NCBI RefSeq assembly: GCF_016650635.1
Contig: NZ_JAEKFI010000002.1
Span: 434,001-498,000, forward strand
Direction of reading: 5' to 3'
DNA: 64,000 bases
Source: Pseudomonas sp. TH43
GTDB taxonomy: Bacteria > Pseudomonadota > Gammaproteobacteria > Pseudomonadales > Pseudomonadaceae
The notes under the pieces are model-generated. The model did not search any database and was not told the origin of the DNA. It saw nothing but the letters and a program-made list of their open reading frames with translations. This document shows, piece after piece, positions 32,820 to 41,619 of this stretch. The position numbers and the translations under genes were made by a program. Position 1 is the first letter of the stretch, and the number at the start of each line of letters is the position of its first letter.

Positions 32820-35423
32820 TCACTTTTTCATGCCGACCCGCTTGCGCATCTCTGCGGTGATGCTCTGGCGGGTTTTCTTCATATCAGCCCACGGCTCGTC
32901 GCCAACCTCGGCCAATCGTTCGTGGACGTTGTGCACGTTCCACTGATTGCCGCCCTTGATATCGGCAACTTCCTCGCGAAACAGCGGCACGGAAACCGGC
33001 AAACCTTCGCGTGTGCGCGCTGAATAGGCACAAATGGTGGTGGCACCCAGACCGTTGCGCAGGTAATCGATGAAGATCCGCCCGACGCGGTTTTTCGGCC
33101 CGGACACTGCAGAAAAACGATCCGGCAACAGCTTGGCCATATGGCTGACGATCGCGTGGCTGAAGTCTTTGACCTCATCCCAGCCAAGTTTGCGGGTCAA
33201 CGGCACCACCAGGTGAATGCCCTTGCCGCCGCTGGTTTTCAGAAACGCCTTGAGCCCTAGCTCATCGAGCACGGTCAATGTCAGCGCGGTGGCCTCGACC
33301 ATGCTTTTCCACGGCAGCGCCGGGTCTGGGTCGAGGTCGAGGACGAAGCGGTCGGGTTTGTCGAGATCCGTGGTGGTGGCGTTCCACGTGTGCAGTTCGA
33401 CCGTGCTCATCTGCACCGCGCCGATCAACGCTTCGGCGTTGTTGATGAGCATGACCGGTTGACCGGTGAGGTCCTTATCCAGCGTGGTGATGCCGGGGAT
33501 TGCCAGACGCTCAGCGTTCTTCTGGAAGAACAACTCACCGGCAATGCCATCCGGCGCGCGCACCAGCGCAACAGGACGATCTTTGAGCTGCGGCATTATC
33601 CATTCGGCGACGCTGGCGTAATACTCAGCCAGTTGCATTTTGGTAGTACCGCTGACGGCGTCGATCACCCGATCCGGGTGAGTGATGCGGACCTTGCCGC
33701 TGGCGAGACCCAGTTGTGACGGCGCGGTTTCAGCCGTACTCGCCGAGGCTTTCTTCGCCAGTGTCTTCGCTGGCTTCTTTGCCGCTGTTTTGGTTTCGGG
33801 AGTCTTCACAGGCTTTGCTCGCTCCTCGGTGATGTCCTTGGCCGGTTTATCGTCGCGCAATCCATGGAATACGGCATGACGCACTGACCCGTCCTTGGTC
33901 ATTTCGGCAAAGGCGACTTCTGCCAGCAGTTTCGGCTTGAGCCAGTGCACGCCTTTGGCCTCAAATCCTGAGGGCGGATTGACGACCGCCGCTTTCTTCG
34001 TCTGCAACGGTTTCAATTGCGCGAGGATGCTTTTCAATGTCGTTTCGTTGAACCCGGTGCCGACCTTGCCGGCGTAGCGCAACTCGCCACTGTCACGGTC
34101 ATGCAGGCCCAACAGCAAGGCGCCGAAGGCACTGCGCGAGCCTTTTGGGTCGGTGTAGCCGACGACCACGAATTCCTGCCGGTGTTTGCACTTGAGCTTG
34201 ATCCAGTCGCCGCTGCGCCGGGACACATAAGGTGAGCCGAGGCGTTTGCCGATCAGGCCTTCCATTTGCATCTGGCAAGCGCTGTTGAGCAGTGCATCAG
34301 GGGTTTCGTCGAAGGCTTCGGAGAACCGCAACAACGGGTTCTTTTGCGTCCCCAGAACCGTCGACAGCGCTGCGCGCCGCTCCTCGACCGGCACTTCGCG
34401 CAGGTCGACGCCGTTGAGATACGGCAAATCAAACAGGTAATAGAGGATATTGCCGCTGCGTCCGGCTTCGAAAGCGTTTTGCAGCGCCTGAAAGTCCGGC
34501 ACGCCATGCTCGTTGGCGACCACCATTTCACCGTCCAGCCAGGCTGATTCGAGGCCCAATGCGGCCAGTGCTTCGGCCTGTTGCGGCAGTTTGTGCGTCC
34601 AGTCATGGCCGTTGCGGGTGAACAGTTGCACCTGCTCATGATCGATGCGCGCCATGATCCGGTAGCCGTCAAACTTGATTTCGTAACTCCATTGCCCTTC
34701 GGGCGCACTGTCGACCAACGTCGCCAGTTCTGGCTTGAGCTGCGTCGGCAGCTTGGCCTTGTGCGCGCCGGTGAGTTTGCCGGCCGCTTGCTTGCGCGGT
34801 TTGGTTGCGGTTTTTTTGGCCGGCTTGCTTTGCTCAGCGGCCAGTTTCGGCGTGCCGACAATCGTGCGTTCGCTCAACACACTGTCGGGTTCGGCCACCA
34901 GCACGTCATAGTCATCCTGCGGCCGCGCCGCGTTGTCCTGATGTTTGATCAGAAACCAGTTTTCCTTCTTTCCTGGCATGTGCGTGCGCACCAGATTCCA
35001 GATTCCGCCGAGTTTTTCGCCTTGCAGTTCGAATTTGAGCTTGCCCTTGGCGTAGGCCTTTTGCGGATCTTCGAGCGGAATCCACACGCCGCGATCCCAG
35101 ACAATCACATCGCCGGCACCGTAATGCCCCTCGGGAATACTGCCCTCGAACGTCGCGTAATCCAGCGGATGGTCTTCGACATGCACAGCCAGACGTTTGA
35201 CCTTGGGGTCGAGCGACGGCCCTTTCGGCACCGCCCAGCTCTTCAGTGCGCCATCGAGTTCCAGGCGAAAGTCGTAATGCAGGTGCGAAGCGTCGTGCTT
35301 CTGGATGCAGAACTGCAGAGCATGATCAGGCGCCTTTTTACTGCCGGCACGCTTGACCGCCGCCGGTTCAGATGTCGCCGAAAAGTCGCGCATGCTGTTG
35401 TAGTCGTCGAGGTTCCTGGTCAT
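32820..35423 (-). CDS. ligD: Multifunctional DNA ligase D (phosphoesterase-ligase-polymerase)
   Basis: The 867-residue protein carries the three LigD modules in the Pseudomonas order: 3'-phosphoesterase (about 10-190, with HLHYDFRLE and the HVEDHPLDYATFEG segment), ATP-dependent ligase (about 225-540, adenylation motif YEIKFDGYR with Lys near 250), and primase/polymerase (about 570-860, with VLDLDPD and TSGGKGIHL). Lys/Ala-rich linkers join the modules. With Ku it repairs double-strand breaks by end joining. No ku gene is in the window. ATG 35423 has AGGTG 5 bases upstream. It is the last of a three-gene run. Confidence 0.9.
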   Translation of the reverse strand: MTRNLDDYNSMRDFSATSEPAAVKRAGSKKAPDHALQFCIQKHDASHLHYDFRLELDGALKSWAVPKGPSLDPKVKRLAVHVEDHPLDYATFEGSIPEGHYGAGDVIVWDRGVWIPLEDPQKAYAKGKLKFELQGEKLGGIWNLVRTHMPGKKENWFLIKHQDNAARPQDDYDVLVAEPDSVLSERTIVGTPKLAAEQSKPAKKTATKPRKQAAGKLTGAHKAKLPTQLKPELATLVDSAPEGQWSYEIKFDGYRIMARIDHEQVQLFTRNGHDWTHKLPQQAEALAALGLESAWLDGEMVVANEHGVPDFQALQNAFEAGRSGNILYYLFDLPYLNGVDLREVPVEERRAALSTVLGTQKNPLLRFSEAFDETPDALLNSACQMQMEGLIGKRLGSPYVSRRSGDWIKLKCKHRQEFVVVGYTDPKGSRSAFGALLLGLHDRDSGELRYAGKVGTGFNETTLKSILAQLKPLQTKKAAVVNPPSGFEAKGVHWLKPKLLAEVAFAEMTKDGSVRHAVFHGLRDDKPAKDITEERAKPVKTPETKTAAKKPAKTLAKKASASTAETAPSQLGLASGKVRITHPDRVIDAVSGTTKMQLAEYYASVAEWIMPQLKDRPVALVRAPDGIAGELFFQKNAERLAIPGITTLDKDLTGQPVMLINNAEALIGAVQMSTVELHTWNATTTDLDKPDRFVLDLDPDPALPWKSMVEATALTLTVLDELGLKAFLKTSGGKGIHLVVPLTRKLGWDEVKDFSHAIVSHMAKLLPDRFSAVSGPKNRVGRIFIDYLRNGLGATTICAYSARTREGLPVSVPLFREEVADIKGGNQWNVHNVHERLAEVGDEPWADMKKTRQSITAEMRKRVGMKK

Positions 35424-35441
35424 GGGCACACCTGCCTTTTT

Positions 35442-36395
35442 TCAGCCTATTCGCGTCACGGTCAGCGCCACCACGGCGATCCGGTCGACGCGTTGATAAC
35501 CGGGGTTGAGCAGTTCTTCGCCGAAAACATCGGGGTCAAGTTCGCGATAAGTCCAGCCGAAGCGCTGTTGATCGAGTCGCGGCAAAACCGTATCGAGAAA
35601 CGGATCACGGCCATCGACCATGGCCACGCCGGTGTAAAGCAACAGTGAGCCACCGGGCGCCAGCCGATTGAGTGCCTGTTCGACGATACGCAGCGACAGC
35701 CCCGCTCCCAGCGTGCCGCCGCCATGTCGATAAGCGCGCGCCGCCGGATCCGCCATATAAGGCGGGTTGGCGACGATCAGATCGAACTCGCCGTCAACGC
35801 CCTGAAGCACATCACTGTGCCGCGTTTCGACGTTGGCGACCTCCGCCAGCGCCGCATTGATCGCGGTCAGACGCAGCGCGGCAGGATTGATGTCCAGCGC
35901 CAACACTTGGGCTTCGCGGCGAGCGCGGCCGATGACAATCGCGCCGACGCCAGCACCGCAGCCGATATCGACTGCGCGCTTGATCGGCGCGAAATTCTGC
36001 TGCAAATGCGCGTGAATCAGTTGCGCGAAACGGTAGGTGTCCGGGCCGAAAAACACCGCATCGGCAGCGTCGGTGGGGAACGCTGAATGCACGAACAGCA
36101 AATCGTCGAGGCTCGACCAACGCACGCGACTTTTAAAACGACCGTCGTACGCATCAATGATCTGCGCCTCCTGCAATTGCCGTTGCTCATCGGCAGACAA
36201 CAACCCCGGCTCGAACGCACGCGACCAACCGAACACGTCACGCAGGCTGTCGACGGCCTGCCCTTCGTCACGCTGGTTGACCCGTTGATGCGTCAGCGGC
36301 GTTGGCGTGATGAAACGATACCCGTCAGCCTGCAAGCGCCGCCCGAGTTGCAGCAGCGCAAGGTCATTGGTGGACAGCTGTTCTTCCTGATTCAT
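35442..36395 (-). CDS. SAM-dependent methyltransferase with an NPPY motif
   Basis: The 317-residue class I methyltransferase has AVDIGCGAGV (motif I, 141-150) and VANPPYMAD (NPPY, 210-213). NPPY marks enzymes that methylate amide or ring nitrogens, such as PrmC/HemK and the DNA/RNA adenine enzymes. An N-terminal helical domain (1-120) may bind the substrate; it is not the PrmC one in any obvious way. Nine bases separate it from the upstream di-iron-like gene, and it lies 18 bases before ligD, so the three are likely one operon. Substrate unknown. Confidence 0.78.
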   Translation of the reverse strand: MNQEEQLSTNDLALLQLGRRLQADGYRFITPTPLTHQRVNQRDEGQAVDSLRDVFGWSRAFEPGLLSADEQRQLQEAQIIDAYDGRFKSRVRWSSLDDLLFVHSAFPTDAADAVFFGPDTYRFAQLIHAHLQQNFAPIKRAVDIGCGAGVGAIVIGRARREAQVLALDINPAALRLTAINAALAEVANVETRHSDVLQGVDGEFDLIVANPPYMADPAARAYRHGGGTLGAGLSLRIVEQALNRLAPGGSLLLYTGVAMVDGRDPFLDTVLPRLDQQRFGWTYRELDPDVFGEELLNPGYQRVDRIAVVALTVTRIG

Positions 36396-36404
36396 TGAGA
36401 TTCC

Positions 36405-37781
36405 TTAACCCAGGCTGGATTTCAATTCGATGAAACGGCGGGTGGCGAGCAGCCCGGCCGGATGTGCATGCCGCGCCGGTGCCAGCCAAGGCATGAGAAT
36501 GGCCATTTGCGCGTGTCCGTCCTGCCCTTGCAGCGCGGTGTTGAGTTGCTGAACGTCGGGATCCTGTTCCGGCACCTCGATAGGCGGCTTGCCCTGCGCA
36601 CGACGACGGCTGACGCCGGGTTTGCTGGCGGGCGTCCAGTCACCGGCAATCCAGTCGTGCACCAGTTGTTTTTCGTAGGCGCCAAACACACCGAACATCG
36701 CTGCACCGTCGCCGTCGATCAATTGCCAGAAGCGACTGGCTTGCGGGTCTTCGTGGCGTTTGATCCAGCCCTTGTCTTGCAACGCCTGGAGAAAACCGGG
36801 CAAATGCTGCGGCTCGGCCAACCATTGATTGACGGTACGCCCGTCGAACCGGCAGTAGTCGGAATGCATGTGCTGAGCGAATGGGCACTTGCGCTCAAGC
36901 ATCGCCAGCAACTCGCGCTCAAGATCGAAGCCCTCGATGATCGCGCGGCTACCCTGTCCCAGGTCATTGAGGCGATAACCCAGCGATACCCGACGCAAAA
37001 ATTCAGCGCGATCAGCTTCCAGCGGCAACAGATCGAGCGCTGCCTGCACGGCTTTCTGCGCATGACCGGTGCTGGCGTTGTCGATGGTCACGTGCAGCGT
37101 GAAGTAGTACGGATCGATACCCAGTTCACTGAGCTCGTAACTGCTGATCAGCAGGTGCAGCGGCAGTTGCTCGTAACCGAGGTTGTAGCCGATCACCTCC
37201 GGCAAAAATTCTGCCCCACAGACACCGAGCGCCAGTTGCAGCGTGCCCTGTAGATAACGCTCATCGGGGATGACGCTGCTGTGCTCAAGGTCGTGCTCGG
37301 CGAGCAACTTGCGATAGATCAACACATGGTTCTGCGCTGGATTGCCTTCGCCCAACTCTTCCAGATAGGTACACAGCAAACCGCTGAAACGCGGATCACG
37401 CCATTGCGGCAACAATCCGAAGAGCCAGGCGCCGTCTACCAGTTTGGTCGGTGCGACTGCTTGCAGGAAATACAGCGCGTGCGCCTTGTTTGTGAAAAAT
37501 TGTCGTGGCCCACCGGCCTTGCGTTGCTGCAAATAGTCGGCGTATTGCCGGGCCACCTCGGCGCAGTGATCAGCCATCCAGGCATGCCAGGTCGAGGGGT
37601 CTGCGGGCAGTTGCTCCGTTAACTGCGCGGCGTGTTGCAGTTGTTCTTGCAGAAAACTCTGCGCCAGCGCGTAAGCATTCTCCTCGAGCAAAAAGGTTTG
37701 ATGAAGGCCGCGCAGGTTTCCTTCAGGCATCACCGGCTGCGGATGTGCGGGGGAAGATTGCAGGGTTGTCAGGACAGTCAT
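36405..37781 (-). CDS. Haem-oxygenase-like di-iron enzyme
   Basis: The 458-residue protein belongs to the iron-containing redox enzyme (HDO) superfamily. Candidate iron ligands are E141/E142 and H152 (YLEELGEGNPAQNH) and H230, D234, H240 (LHVTIDNASTGH). HDO enzymes with known roles cleave C-C bonds or oxidise amines, fatty acids or amino acids with O2 (for example UndA, SznF, BesC). It has an extra C-terminal region (about 330-458) not needed for the fold. A methyltransferase starts 9 bases downstream, suggesting a two-step modification. The substrate is unknown. Confidence 0.75.
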   Translation of the reverse strand: MTVLTTLQSSPAHPQPVMPEGNLRGLHQTFLLEENAYALAQSFLQEQLQHAAQLTEQLPADPSTWHAWMADHCAEVARQYADYLQQRKAGGPRQFFTNKAHALYFLQAVAPTKLVDGAWLFGLLPQWRDPRFSGLLCTYLEELGEGNPAQNHVLIYRKLLAEHDLEHSSVIPDERYLQGTLQLALGVCGAEFLPEVIGYNLGYEQLPLHLLISSYELSELGIDPYYFTLHVTIDNASTGHAQKAVQAALDLLPLEADRAEFLRRVSLGYRLNDLGQGSRAIIEGFDLERELLAMLERKCPFAQHMHSDYCRFDGRTVNQWLAEPQHLPGFLQALQDKGWIKRHEDPQASRFWQLIDGDGAAMFGVFGAYEKQLVHDWIAGDWTPASKPGVSRRRAQGKPPIEVPEQDPDVQQLNTALQGQDGHAQMAILMPWLAPARHAHPAGLLATRRFIELKSSLG

Positions 37782-37904
37782 GGCAATGGTCTCGGTCGAT
37801 TGGCAGGACGCTGATTCACACGCCTCTACAGCAGCAGAGGGGCTGCGCCTGCGAAAAATTCAATCGACGTGAAAATTGCCCGGACAAACGGCGGATAAAG
37901 CCCC

Positions 37905-37936
37905 GTAGGAGCTGCCGCAGGCTGCGATCTTTTGAC
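37905..37936. repeat. Single REP half
   Basis: GTAGGAGCTGCCGCAGGCTG plus CGATCTTTTGAC is one arm of the GCTGCCG family. The other arm is missing. It lies just after the DUF533-type gene. Confidence 0.7.
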
Positions 37937-37942
37937 GTTGCC

Positions 37943-38710
37943 TCAGGCCTGACCTTTGGCCTGCTGCTCCAGGTGCACCTGCAAATCGGGATCGATCTGC
38001 AACGCCGCCGCCAATTCATCCAGATAATTGCGCTCGGCGTCCTGCTGATCGTCTACCAGCATGACGCTGGCCAGATACATTTCGGCGGCCACCGCCGGAT
38101 CTCCGTGGGCCGACTGCGCGACTTCAGCGGCATTCAGCGGCTTGGCGACTTCGGCATCGAACCATTGCTGAAGCTGGGGATCGTCGGTGTGCTTGGCGAT
38201 CTCCGAACTGATCATCTGTTGCTCCGAGTCATCGATGCGACCGTCAGCCTTGGCCGCCGCTATCAATGCGCGCAATACCGCGTGGCTGTGCTCCTCCACG
38301 TCCGGACCTGCGAGCAGATTGGCGGTTTGCGGGATCTGTTGCGGTGCCGCACTGGCCTGACTGCGTTGCCAGGCTTGATAAGCCTGATACGCCATCATCC
38401 CCAGCGACGCCAGCGCCGCATAGTTGGTGCCACCGGATCGGCTTTGCGTGCTGCCGCCGCCAAGCGCGCCACCCAAAGCACCGCCGAGGCCACCCGCGCT
38501 GCCACCGCCCAGCAAACCACCGAGCAAACCGCCCAATCCGCCCAGGCCACCGCCCGAAGTTGCACCACCACTGGCCTGACTGCCGCCACCGAGCAAACCG
38601 CCCAGCAAGCCACCGAGCCCACCCTGGCCTGCCCCGGCCGAAGCGCCACTTTGTTGTCCCGCCGAGGCCTGGCCTCGCAGCAGTTGTTCGAGCAAATCGC
38701 TGGTGTTCAT
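37943..38710 (-). CDS. Gly-rich DUF533/TerB-like protein
   Basis: The 255-residue protein starts with a short helical region, then a Gly/Leu-rich low-complexity stretch (about 28-90: GGLGGLLGGLLGGG units). A C-terminal alpha-helical TerB/DUF533 domain (about 140-255) begins AVLRALIAAAKADGRIDDSEQQ, which is the acidic helix pair typical of that fold. DUF533 proteins such as YebE are thought to be membrane-associated. The Gly-rich part, with its GG-x-x-GG spacing, could form a membrane-packing helix pair. ATG 38710 is chosen; upstream codons are spurious. Confidence 0.75.
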   Translation of the reverse strand: MNTSDLLEQLLRGQASAGQQSGASAGAGQGGLGGLLGGLLGGGSQASGGATSGGGLGGLGGLLGGLLGGGSAGGLGGALGGALGGGSTQSRSGGTNYAALASLGMMAYQAYQAWQRSQASAAPQQIPQTANLLAGPDVEEHSHAVLRALIAAAKADGRIDDSEQQMISSEIAKHTDDPQLQQWFDAEVAKPLNAAEVAQSAHGDPAVAAEMYLASVMLVDDQQDAERNYLDELAAALQIDPDLQVHLEQQAKGQA

Positions 38711-38941
38711 GACGTCATCCTCAAGCATAGGCAGTGACTGCGTCTGGCAACGATAGACCCCAACAGCCATTGCGCCAGCACCGTTTGGCCGACACTCGAG
38801 ACCAAGGCGAGTCGGGCCGGGATTTTTTTCGCCGGGCAGCTAAGATTCATGGTGGGTGAACCTTATCCCGGCCAGACCGGTCGATAGCTGCAACCCCGAC
38901 CCGGTTTGCCGGCGCCCTTACCCATAAGGACGATAACCGGC

Positions 38942-39691
38942 ATGCATCACTTTCTGGAGAACGCCCCTGTGATATCGACCGTACACATCGCCAGGCTCAA
39001 AGCATGGGGCGCCCATGGTTTTACCGCGACCGGCGTGGTCACCGCTTTCCTTGCCACCCTCGCCCTGCTGGAAAACCAGCCGACCCATTGCCTGATGTGG
39101 CTGGGTGTGGCCCTGATCGTTGACGGCCTCGACGGCGCACTGGCGCGCAAGGTCAATGTGCAATCGGTGCTGCCGAGTTTCGACGGCTCGATCCTCGATC
39201 TGGTGATCGATTACCTGACATACGTGTTCATTCCGGCCCTGTTCATCTATCGCTACATTCCGTTGCCCGACTACACGCTGTTGCTGACCGTGTCGCTGAT
39301 TCTGGTGTCGTCGCTGTTCTGCTTCTGCAACGTCAACATGAAGAGCAAGGACAACTACTTTGTCGGTTTCCCTGCCGCGTGGAACGTGGTCGCGCTGTGC
39401 CTGTACATCATCGGGCCGGGGCCGTGGATCACCTTTCTGACCGTGATTGGCCTGGCGCTACTGACCGTGACGCGAATGAAATTTCTGCATCCGTTCCGCG
39501 TACGCCGCTTTATGCCGATCAACATTGCCGTGACGGCAGTCTGGCTGCTGTGCAGTTTGTCGCTGGTGCTCAATCATCCGGTGATCAACCCGTTGGTGAT
39601 GGGGTTGTGGCTGCTGATGTCGGCGTACTTCCTCGGCATCTGCATCTGGCGCACGGCGCTGGAGTGGTTTGATAAATCACCATCGAAATAA
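38942..39691 (+). CDS. pcs: Phosphatidylcholine synthase
   Basis: The 249-residue inner-membrane CDP-alcohol phosphatidyltransferase has about eight hydrophobic segments. Its motif is D-G-x2-A-R-x12-G-x3-D-x3-D (DGALAR..., DGSILDLVID). The 12-residue spacing, rather than the usual 8, is the mark of the bacterial Pcs group. Pcs condenses CDP-diacylglycerol with free choline to give phosphatidylcholine. ATG 38942 has AAGGA about 11 bases upstream. Phosphatidylcholine in the envelope therefore depends on choline from outside the cell. Confidence 0.88.
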   Translation: MHHFLENAPVISTVHIARLKAWGAHGFTATGVVTAFLATLALLENQPTHCLMWLGVALIVDGLDGALARKVNVQSVLPSFDGSILDLVIDYLTYVFIPALFIYRYIPLPDYTLLLTVSLILVSSLFCFCNVNMKSKDNYFVGFPAAWNVVALCLYIIGPGPWITFLTVIGLALLTVTRMKFLHPFRVRRFMPINIAVTAVWLLCSLSLVLNHPVINPLVMGLWLLMSAYFLGICIWRTALEWFDKSPSK

Positions 39692-39699
39692 CCCTTTCT

Positions 39700-39791
39700 C
39701 TGTAGGAGTGAGCCTGCTCGCGAAAGCGTAAGACCAGTCGACAACGATGCTGAATGTAAAACCGCTTTCGCGAGCAGGCTCACTCCTACAG
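39700..39791. repeat. REP-type inverted repeat
   Basis: TGTAGGAGTGAGCCTGCTCG and its complement (ending CACTCCTACA) flank a spacer. It lies between the convergent pcs and methyltransferase genes. Confidence 0.92.
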
Positions 39792-39818
39792 GGGATCTCT
39801 ACTGATTCTAGATTCAGA

Positions 39819-40631
39819 TCAGCGCTTGGTAATCACCACCTCCAGATACTCGCTCGGCACCACCAGCGAGCCCTCGCCCGCACGATTCATCTTGTTCAAC
39901 AGTTCCGCCAGATCACTTTCCAACGCTAGCCCACTTTCCGGCGGGAGTGCCGCGAACGCCTTGTGCACCGGCCCATACCAATGCCGAAAAATGTCGATGA
40001 AGTGTGCCGCCGAGCGGTAACGAAAGTTGAAGGTGCGGCGGGTGACTTGCAGCAGAAAATCGCGCTCGTCGAAATGGGTGTGCAACCAGGCTTCCATGCC
40101 CCAGTTCGAGGGTGGCTGGGCACTGGCGGGAGGCGGCAGATGTCGGCCGAGGACCTTGAACATCTGGCCGACAAAGCCTTCCGGCGTCCAGTTGGCCAGA
40201 CCAATGCGTCCACCACGCCGACAGACCCGCGCCAGTTCGGCAGCCGCCTGCGCCTGATCCGGCGCAAACATCACACCGAAAGTCGAAAGCACCGCGTCAA
40301 AACTATCGTCTTCGAACGGCAGCGCTTCGGCATCGGCGACCTGGAATGTGACATCCAGATGCTCCGCCCGAGCCCGATCCTGCCCGCGCTCCAACAGCGC
40401 CGCAACGTAGTCGGTGGACATCACCAGACAACCACGTCGCGCGGCCGCCAATGTCGCATTGCCGTTGCCGGCGGCGACATCCAGCACTTGTTCATCGCAG
40501 CGCAAGTCGCAGGCTTCGGCGAGGTTTTCACCGACAATTTGCAATGTGGTGCCAATCACCGCGTAATCGCCGCTGGCCCAGGCGACTTTCTGGCGTTCTT
40601 TCAGGGCCGTCAGATCAATCGGGGTACTCAT
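39819..40631 (-). CDS. Class I SAM-dependent methyltransferase
   Basis: The 270-residue protein has motif I VLDVAAGNGNATL (about 49-61) and an FDAVLSTFGVMF-type motif (about 110-121) of the methyltransferase 11 group. The C-terminal part (HFIDIFRHWYGPVHKAF) is extra and may bind the substrate. The start is ATG 40631. It has no operon partner; a REP lies after its stop. Substrate unknown. Confidence 0.78.
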   Translation of the reverse strand: MSTPIDLTALKERQKVAWASGDYAVIGTTLQIVGENLAEACDLRCDEQVLDVAAGNGNATLAAARRGCLVMSTDYVAALLERGQDRARAEHLDVTFQVADAEALPFEDDSFDAVLSTFGVMFAPDQAQAAAELARVCRRGGRIGLANWTPEGFVGQMFKVLGRHLPPPASAQPPSNWGMEAWLHTHFDERDFLLQVTRRTFNFRYRSAAHFIDIFRHWYGPVHKAFAALPPESGLALESDLAELLNKMNRAGEGSLVVPSEYLEVVITKR

Positions 40632-40857
40632 GGCTTCGAGCTCCGCTTCATATCGGTAACAGGTCGACAGCGCCCTGCTCGCCCACTATCGCGCCGAGCC
40701 TGACCTGCGTCTTTGCCAATCGTCCGCCAAGCCCGCAAAACCGCGTGTTGGCCGATGAGTGGCAGGAATTTGTAAAGCCGCCGCAACACCCTCGGGATTG
40801 CCAGTCGCCCGGGAATGATTTTTCATGTCGGCAACGCCATCCGAACGGACTCTCCCA

Positions 40858-41319
40858 ATGACTTTGCACCTCGACTGGCTCGCGCAGCACATGCAGCACA
40901 GCGACACTTACGCCGAATGGATTCATCGGCAGTTTCACTACGAATACGCGCACCAGCCACTGACCGAGTGGCAAGCGGAATTCGCCCAAGGCCAAAGCAA
41001 CGGCAATTGGTCGTGCCTGATCGCTCTGAACGATGGGCATCTGCTTGGCGGTGCCGCGCTAGCCCGCGACGATCTGGCGCATCGACCCGATCTCGGCCCT
41101 TGGCTGGCCTGTGTATTTGTCAGCCCCGAGGCTCGCGGCCAGGGTCTGGCGGAGCGCTTGATCGACGGGGTTTGCCAGCAAGCGAAAAGCCATGGTCTGG
41201 CGCACCTGTATCTGCACACGCAGAACAAACAGGACTACTACGCCAAACGCGGCTGGAGGGTCGTGGAGCGGTTTCACGCCTGGGACAACGAACACACGCT
41301 GATGGTGCGTGACTTGTGA
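40858..41319 (+). CDS. GNAT-family acetyltransferase
   Basis: The 153-residue protein has the acetyl-CoA site VSPEARGQGLAERLI (V-x-P-x-x-R-G-x-G) and a YAKRGWRVVERF strand near its end. ATG 40858 begins MTLHLDWLAQ; an in-frame start 11 codons upstream is possible. GNAT enzymes acetylate amines of small molecules or proteins; the substrate is not evident. Confidence 0.8.
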   Translation: MTLHLDWLAQHMQHSDTYAEWIHRQFHYEYAHQPLTEWQAEFAQGQSNGNWSCLIALNDGHLLGGAALARDDLAHRPDLGPWLACVFVSPEARGQGLAERLIDGVCQQAKSHGLAHLYLHTQNKQDYYAKRGWRVVERFHAWDNEHTLMVRDL

Positions 41320-41375
41320 GCCTTGATTGCAAAGCACTGCTTAGCGTGCAAAGGCATAAGAAACCGTCTATTCAT

Positions 41376-41395
41376 ACCTGTCATATCTGACAGTA
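41376..41395. promoter_or_regulatory. Candidate LuxR-type (lux box) operator
   Basis: ACCTGT-N8-ACAGTA matches 10 of 12 arm positions of the lux box ACCTGT-N8-ACAGGT. It lies in the 300-base gap upstream of the methyltransferase at 41620. No luxI or luxR gene is in the window. Palindromes of this size also occur by chance, so this is tentative. Confidence 0.35.
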
Positions 41396-41619
41396 TCGAG
41401 CGCCCTCGTTGCTTCGTAGACTGATGGCCCTGCACCCTGAACGGGAGATCAACGCTTCGGGCAACTAAACTGATTGATTAGCCTGATACAAAAGGGCAAA
41501 ACCGAACGATGGAAAGCAGGACGCAGTCATCGCTCAAACCCGCGTCGATCGCACCCCAGAGGTGCAATGCCTGGGATCAGCAAGACCTCTGGATCGTGAT
41601 CCAGTACAGGAGCAGCATC

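Noticed and set aside
41509..41619. An N-terminal extension of the methyltransferase from ATG 41509
   Set aside because: No ribosome site; the extension has no similarity to the family; ATG 41620 has a clear CAGGAG and matches the expected N-domain.
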